From Fomes fomentarius (taxonomy: Eukaryota > Basidiomycota > Agaricomycetes > Polyporales > Polyporaceae): DNA of 64,000 bases. Positions 19,862-31,555 of the stretch are shown here, piece by piece (the stretch's first letter is position 1; each line of letters opens with the position of its first letter). Made by a program: the position numbers and the translations under genes. Location of the stretch: the NCBI GenBank assembly GCA_022606135.1, contig JABYQN010000002.1, positions 1 to 64,000 on the forward strand. The letters run 5' to 3'. The notes under the pieces were generated by a model. It worked only from the letters and a program-made list of their open reading frames with translations. It had not been told where the DNA came from and did not search any database.

Positions 19862-20315
19862 TGTTGATTGCAGTGTGCCTCAGAGCAATCACAATGGCCT
19901 ATGTTGAGCTCTGTGAAGTCTGATATATTGCAGAAATAATACTACCCACCTATGTCGAGCTCTGTGAAGTCTGAGAGACACCAGAGCTCGACACAGCGGC
20001 TGTCTACGGCGCAGGAGCGCATGGGAAACAACTGTACAGTACTTCCAAACATGGGAATCAACAAAACATACAAAAGCACTCAAAGAAAAATTCATGGAGG
20101 GCGCAGGAGTCAATGCACGGGCTAGCGCTCCTAACCGAGGCGCGGGGCGCCCGTCGCGACCCTGTGTAAATATTTGCACAGCCACAGGTCGAATAGGGAA
20201 GGAGGGAAAAATCGGCAAAGATAATGGTGCAGTGAAGGAATTAGGGAATGTGCGGAAGACTGAATGAAAACAAACCATGGACTTGGCTAGGGCACAAGAC
20301 CCATGAGGTCCAACA
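19862..20315 (-). repeat. Solo copia LTR with target duplication AAGGG
   Basis: 454 bp, same termini and length as the other LTRs, minus orientation. It has a few substitutions relative to copy 2, such as TGTTGATTG for TGTTGACTG. It is flanked by AAGGG at 19857-19861 and 20316-20320, the 5 bp duplication typical of the family. No internal sequence remains, so it is the product of LTR-LTR recombination within one element. Confidence 0.95.
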
Positions 20316-21479
20316 AAGGGGCCACACTTGCCCAGCAGTCACTCCTTCTCACCCCTCTTTTGCCTGTCACAGGGAGCACCCAGGTCCACTAGACAAGATG
20401 GAAAAATACACAATAGCTGAGCCATGCTGCAGTTTCCAAACAGGCTCTCAGGCTTTACACAAGTGCAGCCATGCTTGCCTATTTAACTTCATCATCTTCA
20501 TTATCATCCATCTACTTAAACTCTACAGGTGCCATAATAGATGCAGCCTTACACCAGAAATGGTGAAATAGTGGTTTGCTTGCCACCTGCAGTACTGATA
20601 ACTTTAAACTTCAACCACATGACCTTGCACCTGCTATCATAAACCTTTCAATCTGCAAGTTTGAGAGCTGTGTTCAGCACATGCTAAAGCAATAGCAAGT
20701 CAACTCATTGTTCCATCAACAGTGTGGGTAGAAACTAATGTGGTAGCATGATGCTGCAGTCTTACATGAGTCTTGTTACACTGTGAGATGTATGTACTCA
20801 AAGCTAGGCTTGGGCACCTTCGTTCACACACTTATTACAACACCATAATGCATTGCTGCCAGATGTTATCCACATATAGCCACACACTTTCTAAACATGT
20901 GAGAATTTGTTTTGCATGATCACAACTAGTTGTTCTACTACTTTGGTATACACCATCATAGCCACACACTCTCCAAACATGTGAGAAGTTACTCTGCATG
21001 CATGATTCCAATCAGCCATTCTCTTGCACAAGCAAAAGTGGTCCCAGACAGGTAATGAGGCAGGTTGAAATCACATTTTAGTGACATTCTATCAGGAAAC
21101 CCCCTCTGGCAGATTACCACTAATAGAATGAACTCAAACTAAATGACAATCATTATGAGCCATTGTTATTCATCAATACCTAGTTGTGTGCTTACTGTCC
21201 ATGATTCCTGCTCACTTGGACACCTCTGAGATATCAGTACCATAATTGTAAGTAAAGAATGCTAAGACTATATATAACAACTTCACTTGATTCACACTGT
21301 ACTGTCTTTTTGTTTGTTTTATGGACAACTCTATTGGCTTGCAGAAAGTACTACAACAATCTTTTTTAGTTGCTGGTCTATGACAGGCATGAGACACAGA
21401 TACACAGAATGACATAGCAAGAGTAAAAGCAAAATGAAAGGTGTCAAGCCATATTCACAAGAGCTTTGCAGATACATGT
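20316..21479. other. Non-coding relic DNA with an 80 bp-spaced direct repeat
   Basis: No gene seen. Near 20876-20935 and 20958-21018 a segment beginning ATAGCCACACACT and containing AAACATGTGAGAA is repeated directly with scattered differences. Elsewhere CpG-poor, AT-rich and featureless. Confidence 0.55.
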
Positions 21480-22240
21480 CCATTTGTGTTGGCATTGGGC
21501 TTGTCCCAAAACTATGCTCTGTACATGCCCAAACAAGCACAGTATTTGAGAGTTACCGTGATACCATGGTTGGCTGTTAATATCCCAATTCTGGTCCAAT
21601 CACCTCACAATACTGTGGCATGTCATCTGTCAATACTGTGAGAAAAGCATATGTCATCCATTGGTGGCATAACAGCACCATAGCTGGTGTCACATATCCC
21701 CCACGTCTATTCCTATGTAATGTACAGGTATAAGATGGGTGCCTGAACACACTGAAAATCTCAAGTGGTGCTCCCAATGGGTGCCCCCTTTCTGCTTCAA
21801 GTTCTAGAGCTTCCTAGTCTGTTACACTTATTCTAGGAAGAGAAAACATAGAAAACTTGTCTCAGTCCAGCAGAGGCAGTATGATATTGTAAATACTCAG
21901 GAAGATTTACAATGTGCTGTGGTGTTATGGTCCACAGCATCTGTCTTGGTGCTTTGCATCTGGGGTGGTGCAGGTTCAATTGTTGTCAGTGGAAAGCCTC
22001 TTGTGATCCTCCCCTTTGCCCAAGCCTGCTTTTTTGGGAAAGCAAGCACCCTCACCTATACCTCACACTTATGATGTTCAGATACTGCATCAATAAATAT
22101 TGATTTACCCCCCCAATTGCTTGGGTCAACCAATATTTGCAGCTTACAATCTGGATACCTTCCCAATGCACTTGGTCCCACTTATAGGCCACTTATGGAA
22201 CTCATTGGGTGGTGTAGGGCTCCCACCTAGTATCACATAA
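21480..22240 (+). repeat. Dispersed tRNA-box repeat, single copy (orientation by its A/B boxes: plus)
   Basis: Reverse-complement relative of 13740-14480, homologous over nearly the whole length. On the plus strand an A-box-like TGGTGTTATGG lies at 21920-21930 and a B-box-like GGTTCAATTG at 21973-21982. The spacing of 53 nt equals that in the palindrome's right arm. The 3' edge reads GGTCCCACTTATAGGCCACTTATGG followed by CTCATTGGGTGG near 22210. Confidence 0.75.
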
Positions 22241-23473
22241 TTGATGGGGAGAAGGGGATAAAAGTGCACAATATACAGATATTTTGTGACTTACCTGCTC
22301 AACCTCAGTCTATTAAGTCTCTCTGCACTCCTTGAGGTCTTGACAACCATAGGTTGATAGGGAAGACCAGATGGTCCAAAAACCTGTGTGATTCCATGCC
22401 CAGAGGTGAATCAAGAGGGGAGAGAATAGCAGAGAGGGAGATATATGGTAAAGCATGAGAAAGCCTAGATGGGGAGAGGCATGCAGGAGCCTCAGTAGAG
22501 CCACAGTACATATTTGCCAGACCCACAGTATATGTTTAGTGTGTACAGCTCAATCCAAGTGGGCTATGCATCTATTTTGTGATTGTTACTTTATACACTG
22601 TCTATCAGTAGTTCTCATGTACATCTTGATATAAATTTGTGTTGGAAGATAGCTGGGTTGTGGAAGCACAGACCACAGTGCAGAATTGGTTACCAAGTAA
22701 TTTGTACAACAAAGCCATCATGGGATCCATGCGGATGGTGCAGAGCACAATGTGATACTCATACAGACCAATCTTATATCACCGGTGTTATAACATAAAC
22801 GAGTGAAACAAGTGACACTTACTGGTCTTGATTGAAGCATCTTACGACATTTTTATAATAAGAGGCTAATGATCCTATGCTTACGAAGTATGTAGGCGCC
22901 CGCTGCCGAATTTGCCAGCTATTGCACCATGATTGTTATGTTCGCGTTGATTCAGTGCACACAGAGACTCCGGGCTTGGGGATCATGGACCTGACGGAAT
23001 ATTCAAGTTGTACTTCATCGAATCTCACCTGTCATAATCTAGGCCTTCCAGACCGAGACATCATGATATCCACCCTGGATTCCATCACTACAGGACCAGC
23101 CCTTAAGACCGCACCGATGACGTCAAGCTGCATGCATTCACTGCAGGCCGCAACGAATGAATTGTAAAAGACGAACCGATGTACAGACACGTACAGAGCA
23201 AAGCAAGACATCTACACCGCGCATGATTACTGATAGAGGGTTGGGAGAGGATAGGAATGATGTACGGTATATGCACGCAACGCAAGGATGATGATGGGGA
23301 TGAGTATGCACGACGGCAGGGAGGGGGGAGGGAAGAGGGGACAGGGAGATAGACAATAGGATAATCTTAGATCATGAACAGCGACAGATAGATCCGGCAA
23401 GAACAACACGAGAGAACCGGACGAGCACGACGAACGATAGCACCTGCAACAGCTGATGTAACGTGGACGACGT
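22241..23473. other. Transition from repeat island to gene-dense DNA
   Basis: Composition changes from AT-rich and CpG-poor to balanced at about 22,800. Frames up to 96 codons (22877-23167) show no domain. The final 300 bp probably include the 3' UTR of the minus-strand noxR gene that ends at 23474. No other feature seen. Confidence 0.6.
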
Positions 23474-25307
23474 CTACACGTCCATGCACCAAATTTCCAA
23501 CCGTCCCTCCGGCCGTCCCTTCGCACTATGCCTCGCAGTCTCGATCGCGAGCTCATAATCCATCTCGTCGCGGAGGGTGACCTTACCTCCATCCTCGTCC
23601 TTGAACTTCATCCCCAGCGCGCCCGGCACCACACCAAACTTGCGCGTCACCAAATCCATGAACTCCTCAAACGGCGTCTCCGGCTGGAGTGCCATGCCCC
23701 GCACCTCCTCGCGGTAGTAGAGCTTCACGCGGATCTTCACCATCTCGAACACGTCCTCGTACTCTCCGCTCACGTATCCCTCTTCCTCCTCCTCATACCC
23801 GCCGTAGAAGCTGCTGGCTGCGCGCGAGCCTGCCCGGCTCGCCGTTCCGCGGCGCGTGAGCTTCCGACGCACACTGCCGCCACCCGCACCGATGCTGCCA
23901 CCGAAGCTGCTCGGAGGTGCGCTCGGACGACCACCACGGCCGACACCCTTGGCCCAATTCGCGACACGGCCCTCGGCATTCGGGATCGGGGGCACAGGGA
24001 CGTCCTCGGCCGCGTCGCCGGTGTAGCCGTCGAGATAATCGTCGTAGAACTCAGTCATACGTGCGCCGCCCTGAGACGAGTTCGCCGCGCTAGGACCGGT
24101 AGGAGAGCCTCCCTTGCGGATACTGAGCCCGCGCGTGGGTCCGTTGAGACCGAGAGGGACGGGCGCACCGCGGCCTGGGCCGGTGCCAGCAGAGGTTGCG
24201 CTGCGTGCGAGGGACGGACCCGTTGGGCCGGTGGGAGAGACCTTGGGCGGTGTTGGAGGTACCGCCGCGGCGCCGGCAGCACGGATGCGTTCGCGCGCGT
24301 CTGCGGGGACGGTGATGGTTGTCTTGGCACGCTGGAGTGCCGGAGAGGGCTTGGGGTCATCGCCGTTGGCGGGTTCTGCGGGGTGTCATGAGCTTGTCAG
24401 ACAATTGTGGGGTTGTGGAAAGGGCACGTACTCGGAAGGTTCAGTGACGGGGCAGCGACGGTGGCAGCACGGGTGAGACCAGGATTGTCGTCTATGAAGA
24501 TGCCGGTGGGAGTGATGCCCTGCTTGAGACGTGCGACACCGGTAAACTCGGTGAAGAGGTCGTTGGTAGATTCGGCGGCGACAAGTTTCGCCTTACCGAG
24601 GAAATCACGGGCCTTGGAGTTCTCGAGTTTCTTCTGGGCTGGGCGGTAGAGAACACCGACAGGCTAGGGAGGGCAAGGTAAGGGGGATGGATGGAGAGCA
24701 GGGGAGAAAAGAGAAGGAACATACGATGGAGAAGACGGTATAGCCCTCACCGCGGTCCTGGATGGCATCGTCGATGACGCCGTGCTCCTCGGTTGCCTTC
24801 TCACGACGAGCGTCCTCCATGTCAGCGAGACCCTCCTGCATCTGGCTCATGTAGATCTGAGTGAGGCCTCGGTTGAAGAGGACTTCGGCGGAGTAGAGCT
24901 TGAACTTGAGGCCGAGCTGCTCGTAGTTGATGAACTGGTTTCCGCGGAGGTAGAGGAGGGCGGAGGAGAAGTCGTTGTAGGCAGCATCGTAGCGAGTGAG
25001 AAGGAAGTTGGAGACACCGCACTGGAAGTAGCTGGATTGGGGACAGTGTTAGTGGAGGTTGGGGGTGTGAGGGGGGAAGTCGGAGAGCTCACGCTACGGC
25101 TAGATACTGATCGAGCTCGGTTGCAGCAGTGAACTGCTCGACAGCAGCCTCATGCTCGCCGAGGGTGGCATAGATGAGGCCGATGTTGGTGAGGATCTTG
25201 GACGAGTCAGCGATCTGGGAGAAGAGTTCTAGGGACTTTTCGAAATCCTCTGCGTCGTAAGCCTGGAGAGCGGCGGCCCAAGTCTCGAGCTCTGCTTTGA
25301 GGGACAT
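23474..25307 (-). CDS. noxR: NADPH oxidase regulator NoxR (p67phox-like), 551 aa
   Basis: Cytosolic activator of fungal NADPH oxidases (with Rac), needed for regulated superoxide production in differentiation. Four exons: 25307-25093, 25031-24725, 24663-24432, 24375-23474, with 56-61 bp GT-AG introns and consistent phases. The N-terminal half is a TPR array (residues 1-170; LTNIGLIYATLGEHEAAV and LGLKFKLYSAEVLFNRGL are typical), followed by an activation-type region including LYRPAQKKL. A Gly/Pro/Thr-rich linker follows. A C-terminal PB1 domain occupies about 463-551, with a basic first strand (VKIRVKLYY) and an acidic FKDEDGGKVTL motif. Length and order match fungal NoxR. The start is the first ATG of the TPR frame (MSLKAELETW). 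Cdc24 would be the expected PB1 partner; that is inference from the family. Confidence 0.92.
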
Positions 25308-26808
25308 GGTGGATGAGAAAGAAGGAGTGTTTGGCGGGGTGGCGATGGAAGAGCGATTATCGGGTGATGGATTATGCGGTCGTCGTTGTCGTGAGAGGCG
25401 TGCCGGACGCTGGAGAGAGGAGAGAGAAAAGAAAAGGAAGGTTGCGCGAAGGAGGTTGAGGACAAGGACGACTAAAGCAGTCGGGGCGAAGAGGAAATGG
25501 GGGCTATGCTTGGGCGAGTCGGGCGTGAAAAAGGAGGAGCGAGACACGGCCCAGGGTGCTCTGGCGCCCGTTCCATCATCCTCGTTGTTATGTCGACCAT
25601 CCGTGTTTGTGCCCAATGTCATCTCTCTCGCGCTGCTCTGCCTGTTCGCCGCCGTTCGACTGCCCCGCCCAGACAGTCACCCACAGTCGAGCCCCGGATG
25701 GACAACGCTCAGAGATTCTCGCCCAGCTTGGCAGTGATCTCCTCGACCCCATCTCCGTGGCCCATCACTTTCACAATAATTAATTCAGACAGCCCGCTGA
25801 GTCTGCCATATTTGTCAAACAGACACTGACAAGCCTGCACTTGCTCTCGTCCAGATCCTCTTCAGCCAATTCGAACTACAATAATACAAATTCGCCGTCT
25901 TGATCGGCCGTTCCAATCAAGTAGCTTCGCCGCGGTCCGTTGTAACGCGTTCGGCCGTAAGCTCACCTGCATGACACTGTCTAGGACTGTCTCCCACTGC
26001 TCCAACTCATTCTCACCACGCACACACGCACCGGCAGATCCCCGTCTCCTTTCACACTTACCTTGAGGTTGCTTGAGCTCAGCCCGACAGTCGACCCATC
26101 CCACGCTAGCAACCGTTCCCGCCTACTGTCTCTCCCATGCCGCCGCTGTCAGATACACCTCATCCTCTTCTTATCGCACGCAGCCTGCATCTGACATCTC
26201 TGGGAACTCCTGTCCGAGATCTCTTACAAACTCTAGCAACGTCTCAACTGGTATATCGCGCTCCCTCACTAAAGCTCTTCCCGCTGTTGCCATCTCCAGA
26301 TTATCTTCTGTGAAGCCATACTCATGTCTACATCATCACGCTCTACCCACCGCCCCGTTCCTTTTCCGAATCCTGCGCTGCAGGAAGTAGCCGTAGATCC
26401 GTTCGACTCGGCCGTTCTTTCGCCTAAGTAGAGTCAAGTTACCTACTCAAGTGGTGCTTATTGCTTGTGGCTGTCCTGTTCCATTCCTCCGTACTCGGTG
26501 CTTATAATACATCCATGTACCTCGATTGTCGACCGCTCTACCCCGGCATAACGATGCCGGGAGCTGTAATTAGCACAACGCCATGATCGACACCCATTGC
26601 GAGGGCACAATAAACTATGAACCCATTCGCCACTTCGAACAAGACCGACTGAACTGACTAAATTAGGACGATGATAAAGCATAATGTTACATCCCAACGA
26701 ACCACTGACGACCCCCAGGGCAATGCGATGCGATGTAAACGTACAATATTGTATCGGAACCAGACACTCCACTCCAAGTCCTATTTTTCCAAGTTCATCC
26801 TTCACGCT
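25308..26808. other. Intergenic region between noxR and BRCT gene
   Basis: It holds the promoter of noxR (just above 25307) and the 3' end of the BRCT gene (below 26809). Frames up to 146 codons overlap the noxR start or lack any domain. I see no further gene. Confidence 0.6.
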
Positions 26809-29800
26809 TCACGGTTTGAGCCCCATAAGCATGCTCTTCCGCCTCCGCGCCCGCTCCAGCGGCGGTAACCTCGCGAGCTCATCATCCTCCGCAGCAGTGC
26901 TACCGCTTCCTCCGTTCATAGCAGGCGTGCTCTGCGATACCATGCTGTCGTGGCCGTCGTCGTCCACATCCATCACTAGAGCCGTCCAGACAAAACGAAG
27001 ACGCCGAGGAGACGAAAAAGAGAATCCATCAGCAATCAACCACCATCGCACCGTGCCCGCACACTCGCAGGAACAACGCGAAGCACACAAGGAAGAACCG
27101 AAAGACACTCACACGACGAATTGGTAGCCGACCGACTCGCTTCAGCCGCACTCCTCCCGCCAGCAGCGAACCTCGAAGGACCGTTGGCTCCGATACCCAT
27201 GCTGGGAAGAGTCTGGCCTCCACGCGACGAGTCAGACAAAGCGGGTGATACTGCGATCTTGTTCGCCACGGGGGAATAATGCTTTGGCAGCATCGACTTG
27301 CGTCTCTGTGCAGATGGGACATAAGTGCATGATCGAGAGACGCTCTTGAGTTCGATCCCTCAGATAGGACAAGACGGCATGGGAGACGTACCTTGTTGAC
27401 TCCAGCAACGTTCATGTGCTGGAGATTGACTGTAAACCGCGACTCGTCGACTTTAATGCGCTGCTCAACGCACTCGACGACCCATGCGATACCCACAACA
27501 TGTGGTTTCGGGTCCATCGACCTGAATGCCCAATCCGTCAGCTGTTATCCTAGGCACAACGCGATATGCGACATGCACATACTTGTACCGCGAGATGGTA
27601 CTCATCAACCCATTCTTGAATACCACATGTGTGCACCTCGAGCCGACACGGTTCGCAATCTACGTAACCCAAGTCCCAAACGTCAGTATCTCACTTCTCA
27701 AATAACTCACCGTCACATGGTTACGCACCTTCGCACCCATCCCCCTCAACATGTCCACGAACAGTCCACCCGCATCATCTCCCTCATCGGTCCTCACGTC
27801 CACAAAGATTCTACAGTCTCTCAACACCGCAAGCGCTCCGACTGCTGGACTCCCACTCCCTCCCAGCTCTCCCTCCCCATTATCCTTCGCCTTACCCTTA
27901 CTCTCTGCACTTCCCTCGCCACGCAGACCACGCTCCTTGTAAGTATTGGGTGGGGTCGACAGCGCTCCCGTTGCGAGCCGCGTGTTATGTGCCCGTGGGG
28001 CCAGCGGTTTCTCCTCTTCTTTCTGGCCCTCGTCCCTTACCCCCTTCTCTTTGTCTCCTCCAGCGTCACCCGAAGTCGCGGACCCATTTGGATACGTACT
28101 GCTCACCGCCCTTGCCTTGCCCTTCACGTCCTTGCCCACACCTAGCGACGCCGCAGTCGTTGAAAGATCCGGGAGCGCAGAAAGACTCTGCGAAAGCAAG
28201 TGGCTCGCCATACTCGCGCGCCGACTCGCGTTCCGCCTCGCCTCCCTCTCCTTCGCCAGCCTCTCCTTCTCTTCCGCACTCAGTCCTCCACTGGGATGCG
28301 AGTTCGATGGACCGGCATCAGAGTTTGTGAGCGACACGTCACCCACACTCTTGCCCTCGCCTTCCTCGTCCTCGTCTGATCCATGGCCAAGATCGCGCAA
28401 AACGTCCTTGCTCGCGTTCCGCAACCATGAGTCGATCTTGTCCTTCGTTGTCGGCTCGCCCTCCTGCTCTTCATTCATACCCTCAGGCTCCTCCGCGAAC
28501 ACGTCTCCGCCACTGCCATCTCCTGTGCTCCCGTGGACGTCCATGGCATCTTCGCGCGTCCCGCTGCCTTTGACAGGGCTACCGATAACCATAGGCAACG
28601 AGCTCGCTTTGCTCACGCGTTGCGTCACCCGGCCTGTCCCTCTCCCCGCTCCGAAGGCAAATGGTCCTCTCGAACCGACACCATTCGACCCTAACGTGCC
28701 TCCTCTCCCCGTCCCTGCCGGAGTCGCAATAGCAGTAGGTCCCACCGCGTTCGCGCCTAACCGCGCGAAAGCGAATACAGGCCTGTTGTAGGAGCTGCGA
28801 GCTGTCCTACCCGAACCGACCCGGGGAGCAGACCCACTCCCGGAAGCGGCAGTAGCAGCAGCGAGAGCAGGGAACAGCCTTGTCTGTGTGCCCATCTTCT
28901 CCTTGCCAGTCTCCTTCGCAGGAGTCTTCGCCGGAGTTCGCGCAGGGGTCGAACCCCCCGCAGCAGAAGCAGTGGCAGCGGCAGCTGCTGCTGCCACCGC
29001 CTGCGACCGCAACCGTGTCGTCCTCGTACTGGGTATAGGCGGGGGGAGCATTAGTGTGGTCTGCTTGAGCTGCTTCTGCCCTCCTGCTGGAATCGGAGTT
29101 GGAGGAATGGCAGCACTGCCCTTGCCCACTTTCGTAGGTCTCTTCGAGGTGGTTGGAACGGTACTTGTGGACATGGACGGTTCCGGACGAGATCTCTCCA
29201 TTTGCTTGCCTGCGCCTGTGAATGCGCCAGGAGGCACAGCCACTCTGGTCCGTCCCGCATCCAGTCTTGCAGTCCCGACACTCATGTCGCTCGAGAACTC
29301 GTCTCCATCTGACGTGCCCGATATCGAACGGTGGAAACCCATGCTTGTGTTTGGTCTCGACGGCGGCGCGGCATTCAACTTGTTCAGAACCTCCGTGAGA
29401 TGCGAAAGACTCGAAGTGAGCTGCAGCGTCGAGGGAATCGGACGAGTAGGATCAGGCTTGGGCGAGAGGTCACCAGATTGCGGGAGGTCAGATGTCTGCG
29501 GTGGTTCTGTCTGAGGGTCCTGATCGTTTTCCGAATCTGTCGTCAACGGGGATAACGGTTCTTCTGGAGGTTGCAGAGGCTCTACAGGCGAGGCTTCTAT
29601 CGTGGGCTGCTCTAGTACCGAAGGTTGCGGCTCCTGTACAATCCCTACTGCGTCGAGTTCAGGCTCGAGCTCAACCTCAGACTCAGGCGGTGGTGTCAAT
29701 GACAATGAAGGTGATTGCCTATGGTCAGTCTCTGATGCTGGGTGGGAAGATGATGGTGGAAGCTGAGACTCCTGCTGTTCAGCGACCTGTTGTGAAGACT

Positions 29801-31329
29801 CAAGCGGGGGCTCAGGTGTAAGCTTTCGGGGCAGATCCTGGAGCATATGCTCCGGTCCTGGAGGAAGCTGCGCAGTTGCCACGGGAGGAGTCTTCACCAA
29901 TGGTGGTTGAGGCAACGGTGGAGGGTTGGATGTTGCGCGAGACATAATGCGTGGGGGCTGAGACGGTGCCCTACTGAATGGACGAGATGGGGTCTTGGCA
30001 CGCGGAGCCTGGGATGGCAAAGGTTGGGCATGTGGGGTGCGTGCTCGTGGGGTAGGATGCGACTGCAAAGTCTGACTGCCTGACGGCTTCGGATGGGCTT
30101 GCCTTGGCGGTTTACCTTTGATGGTGGTGACAAGGTCAGTATTGAGAGAGTTGGTATAACGATTACACCCAGTGAGAACAAGAGAGTGCAGCGCGCACCA
30201 TAGACAGCCGGTTTCCTTTCCGGAGCCTCGCTCTTTGCTCGTCCAGGACGGGACACGGGCTTCTGGCTGTGCGACCTCCGTATCGTGCTCGGTGCAGTGC
30301 CTAGAAGATGATTCTTCTCCGTATCCCTCGGATTCTTGAGTTTCTTCGCGGGAGGCGCGATGTCTTGGGGAGCTATAGACGTGGAAGCCACTACGGCAGC
30401 AGCCTTACCTTTGGGGCGCATGCGAGACTTGACGCCGCTTTGCCTCGGAATGAAGCTTTGTAGAGGTGGATGAGCAAGTTTAGGTTGTTGGGGGGTAGTG
30501 TAGTGGCAGAAAGCTGGGTATGAGAGGTGGATGCACGAGGAGTTGACTCGGGGGCCGGTGTTTGAGCGGTCAAGAGAGCAGGAAGCTTTGGGGAACGTGG
30601 AACGGGAGTCGCGTCGAGATCAAGAGCAGAATCTGTACGCACAGAGTCGTCTAGGGTGGGAGGAAGGGGAGTAAGGGGAGACATTGGGGTCACGAGGGGA
30701 GCAAGCCTGGCTGTTCGATTGAAGGTAGCGGGAGCGGGAGTAGCGTGTTCGAAGACAAAAGCAAGGGAATTCGACGTAGGAAGGAGAATCATAGCGGGGT
30801 CATCGGTAGAGTCGGGGTCAGGAGAAGGGTCTCTGCGGTCCTCCGGAGGGACGGAGGCGATGCGAAACTTGGTAGGGGAGCGGCGGGGAGATGGTGGTAC
30901 GTTGTTGAGATCGAGGAGAGGGACCGGAGAGGGAGAGGGAGGGACAGACTTTGCACGTCGATCTGGAGAGGATGGAGAGGTCGAGGGTGGGTGTGCAAGA
31001 GTGGATGGCTTGGGAGGCGGGAAGATGGCGTGGCGAGGCCGCTTGAGATCGGGCTGGTGGAGGAGAGCAGCATCCTTGCCGGGTGAGGAGGGCCTCTTGA
31101 GGTGGTGGTCGTCCATTGTCTCGTCTTGCACGTTGTCGTCGGCGCCAGAGGCGGGCGGTGGCAAGGGCGTTGGCTGAGACGGCTGAGAGCGCTCGGCGGC
31201 AGTGGTCGGGGCATTCTTGAAAGCTGAGCGGGCCTGCTTGAGGGGCGACGCGGCGGGGTTGAAGCGGAACTGGTCGAGGGTTGTCTGCGAGCGAGTGCGC
31301 TTGTTGTTCGTCGTCGCCGCGTCGGGCAT
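26809..31329 (-). CDS. Large BRCT-domain nuclear protein (microcephalin/Mdb1-like, uncertain)
   Basis: Probable DNA-damage or replication-linked scaffold. Exons from the 3' end: 26809-26975, 27113-27305, 27392-27521, 27583-27659, 27711-30115, then about 30199-30430 and a first exon from 31329; about 1,300 residues. The long middle is Pro/Ser-rich and disordered. The BRCT domain is assembled across four exons: LRDCRIFVDVRTDEG, GLFVDMLRGMGAKVRNHV, CTHVVFKNGLMS, HVVGIAWVVECVEQR and VDESRFTVNL. Near the N terminus QTTLDQF (residues 15-21) resembles a PCNA-binding motif. One junction between 30430 and 30560 is unresolved: the first-exon frame and the following frame (PPLQSFIPRQSG...RMRPKGKA) both look real but I cannot place a convincing splice pair. 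Start ATG (MPDAATTNN) is the first in frame. The orthology is inference from BRCT pattern only. Confidence 0.8.
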
Positions 31330-31555
31330 GGTTCGGGCAGACGGAAGAGGAAAGAACGACGCGCCGTGATCCCAAACCCACAACGCGTTGCCTATGTTTG
31401 CCTCCGATCACGTGATGTCCTCCCATCGCGTCGCGTCACGCGTCCCGCCCGATGCACGCCCGCCATCGAGCCCGTCGTGCCAGCCCCCGTCGGACGATGA
31501 CATCAGTGTCGTCCTCGCCGTATAAGACAGCGAGCGAGGTGCGAAGGACCACGAG
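31330..31555. promoter_or_regulatory. Short divergent promoter with TATA box
   Basis: 226 bp separate the start codons of the BRCT gene (minus) and the SnoaL-like gene (plus). TATAAGAC at 31521-31528 is placed to drive the plus-strand gene. It lies only about 35 bp before that gene's first ATG, which favours the second ATG at 31622 as the true start. Confidence 0.5.

Noticed and set aside
20876..21018. Possible CRISPR-like or regulatory direct repeat
   Set aside because: Only two imperfect units in a eukaryotic repeat island; a simple local duplication explains it.
23528..24391. Plus-strand open frame of 287 codons
   Set aside because: Antisense shadow of the noxR linker and PB1 exon.
27946..28791. 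Plus-strand open frame of 281 codons
   Set aside because: Antisense shadow of the Ser/Pro-rich third-last coding exon of the BRCT gene, whose frame is supported by splicing and domain content.
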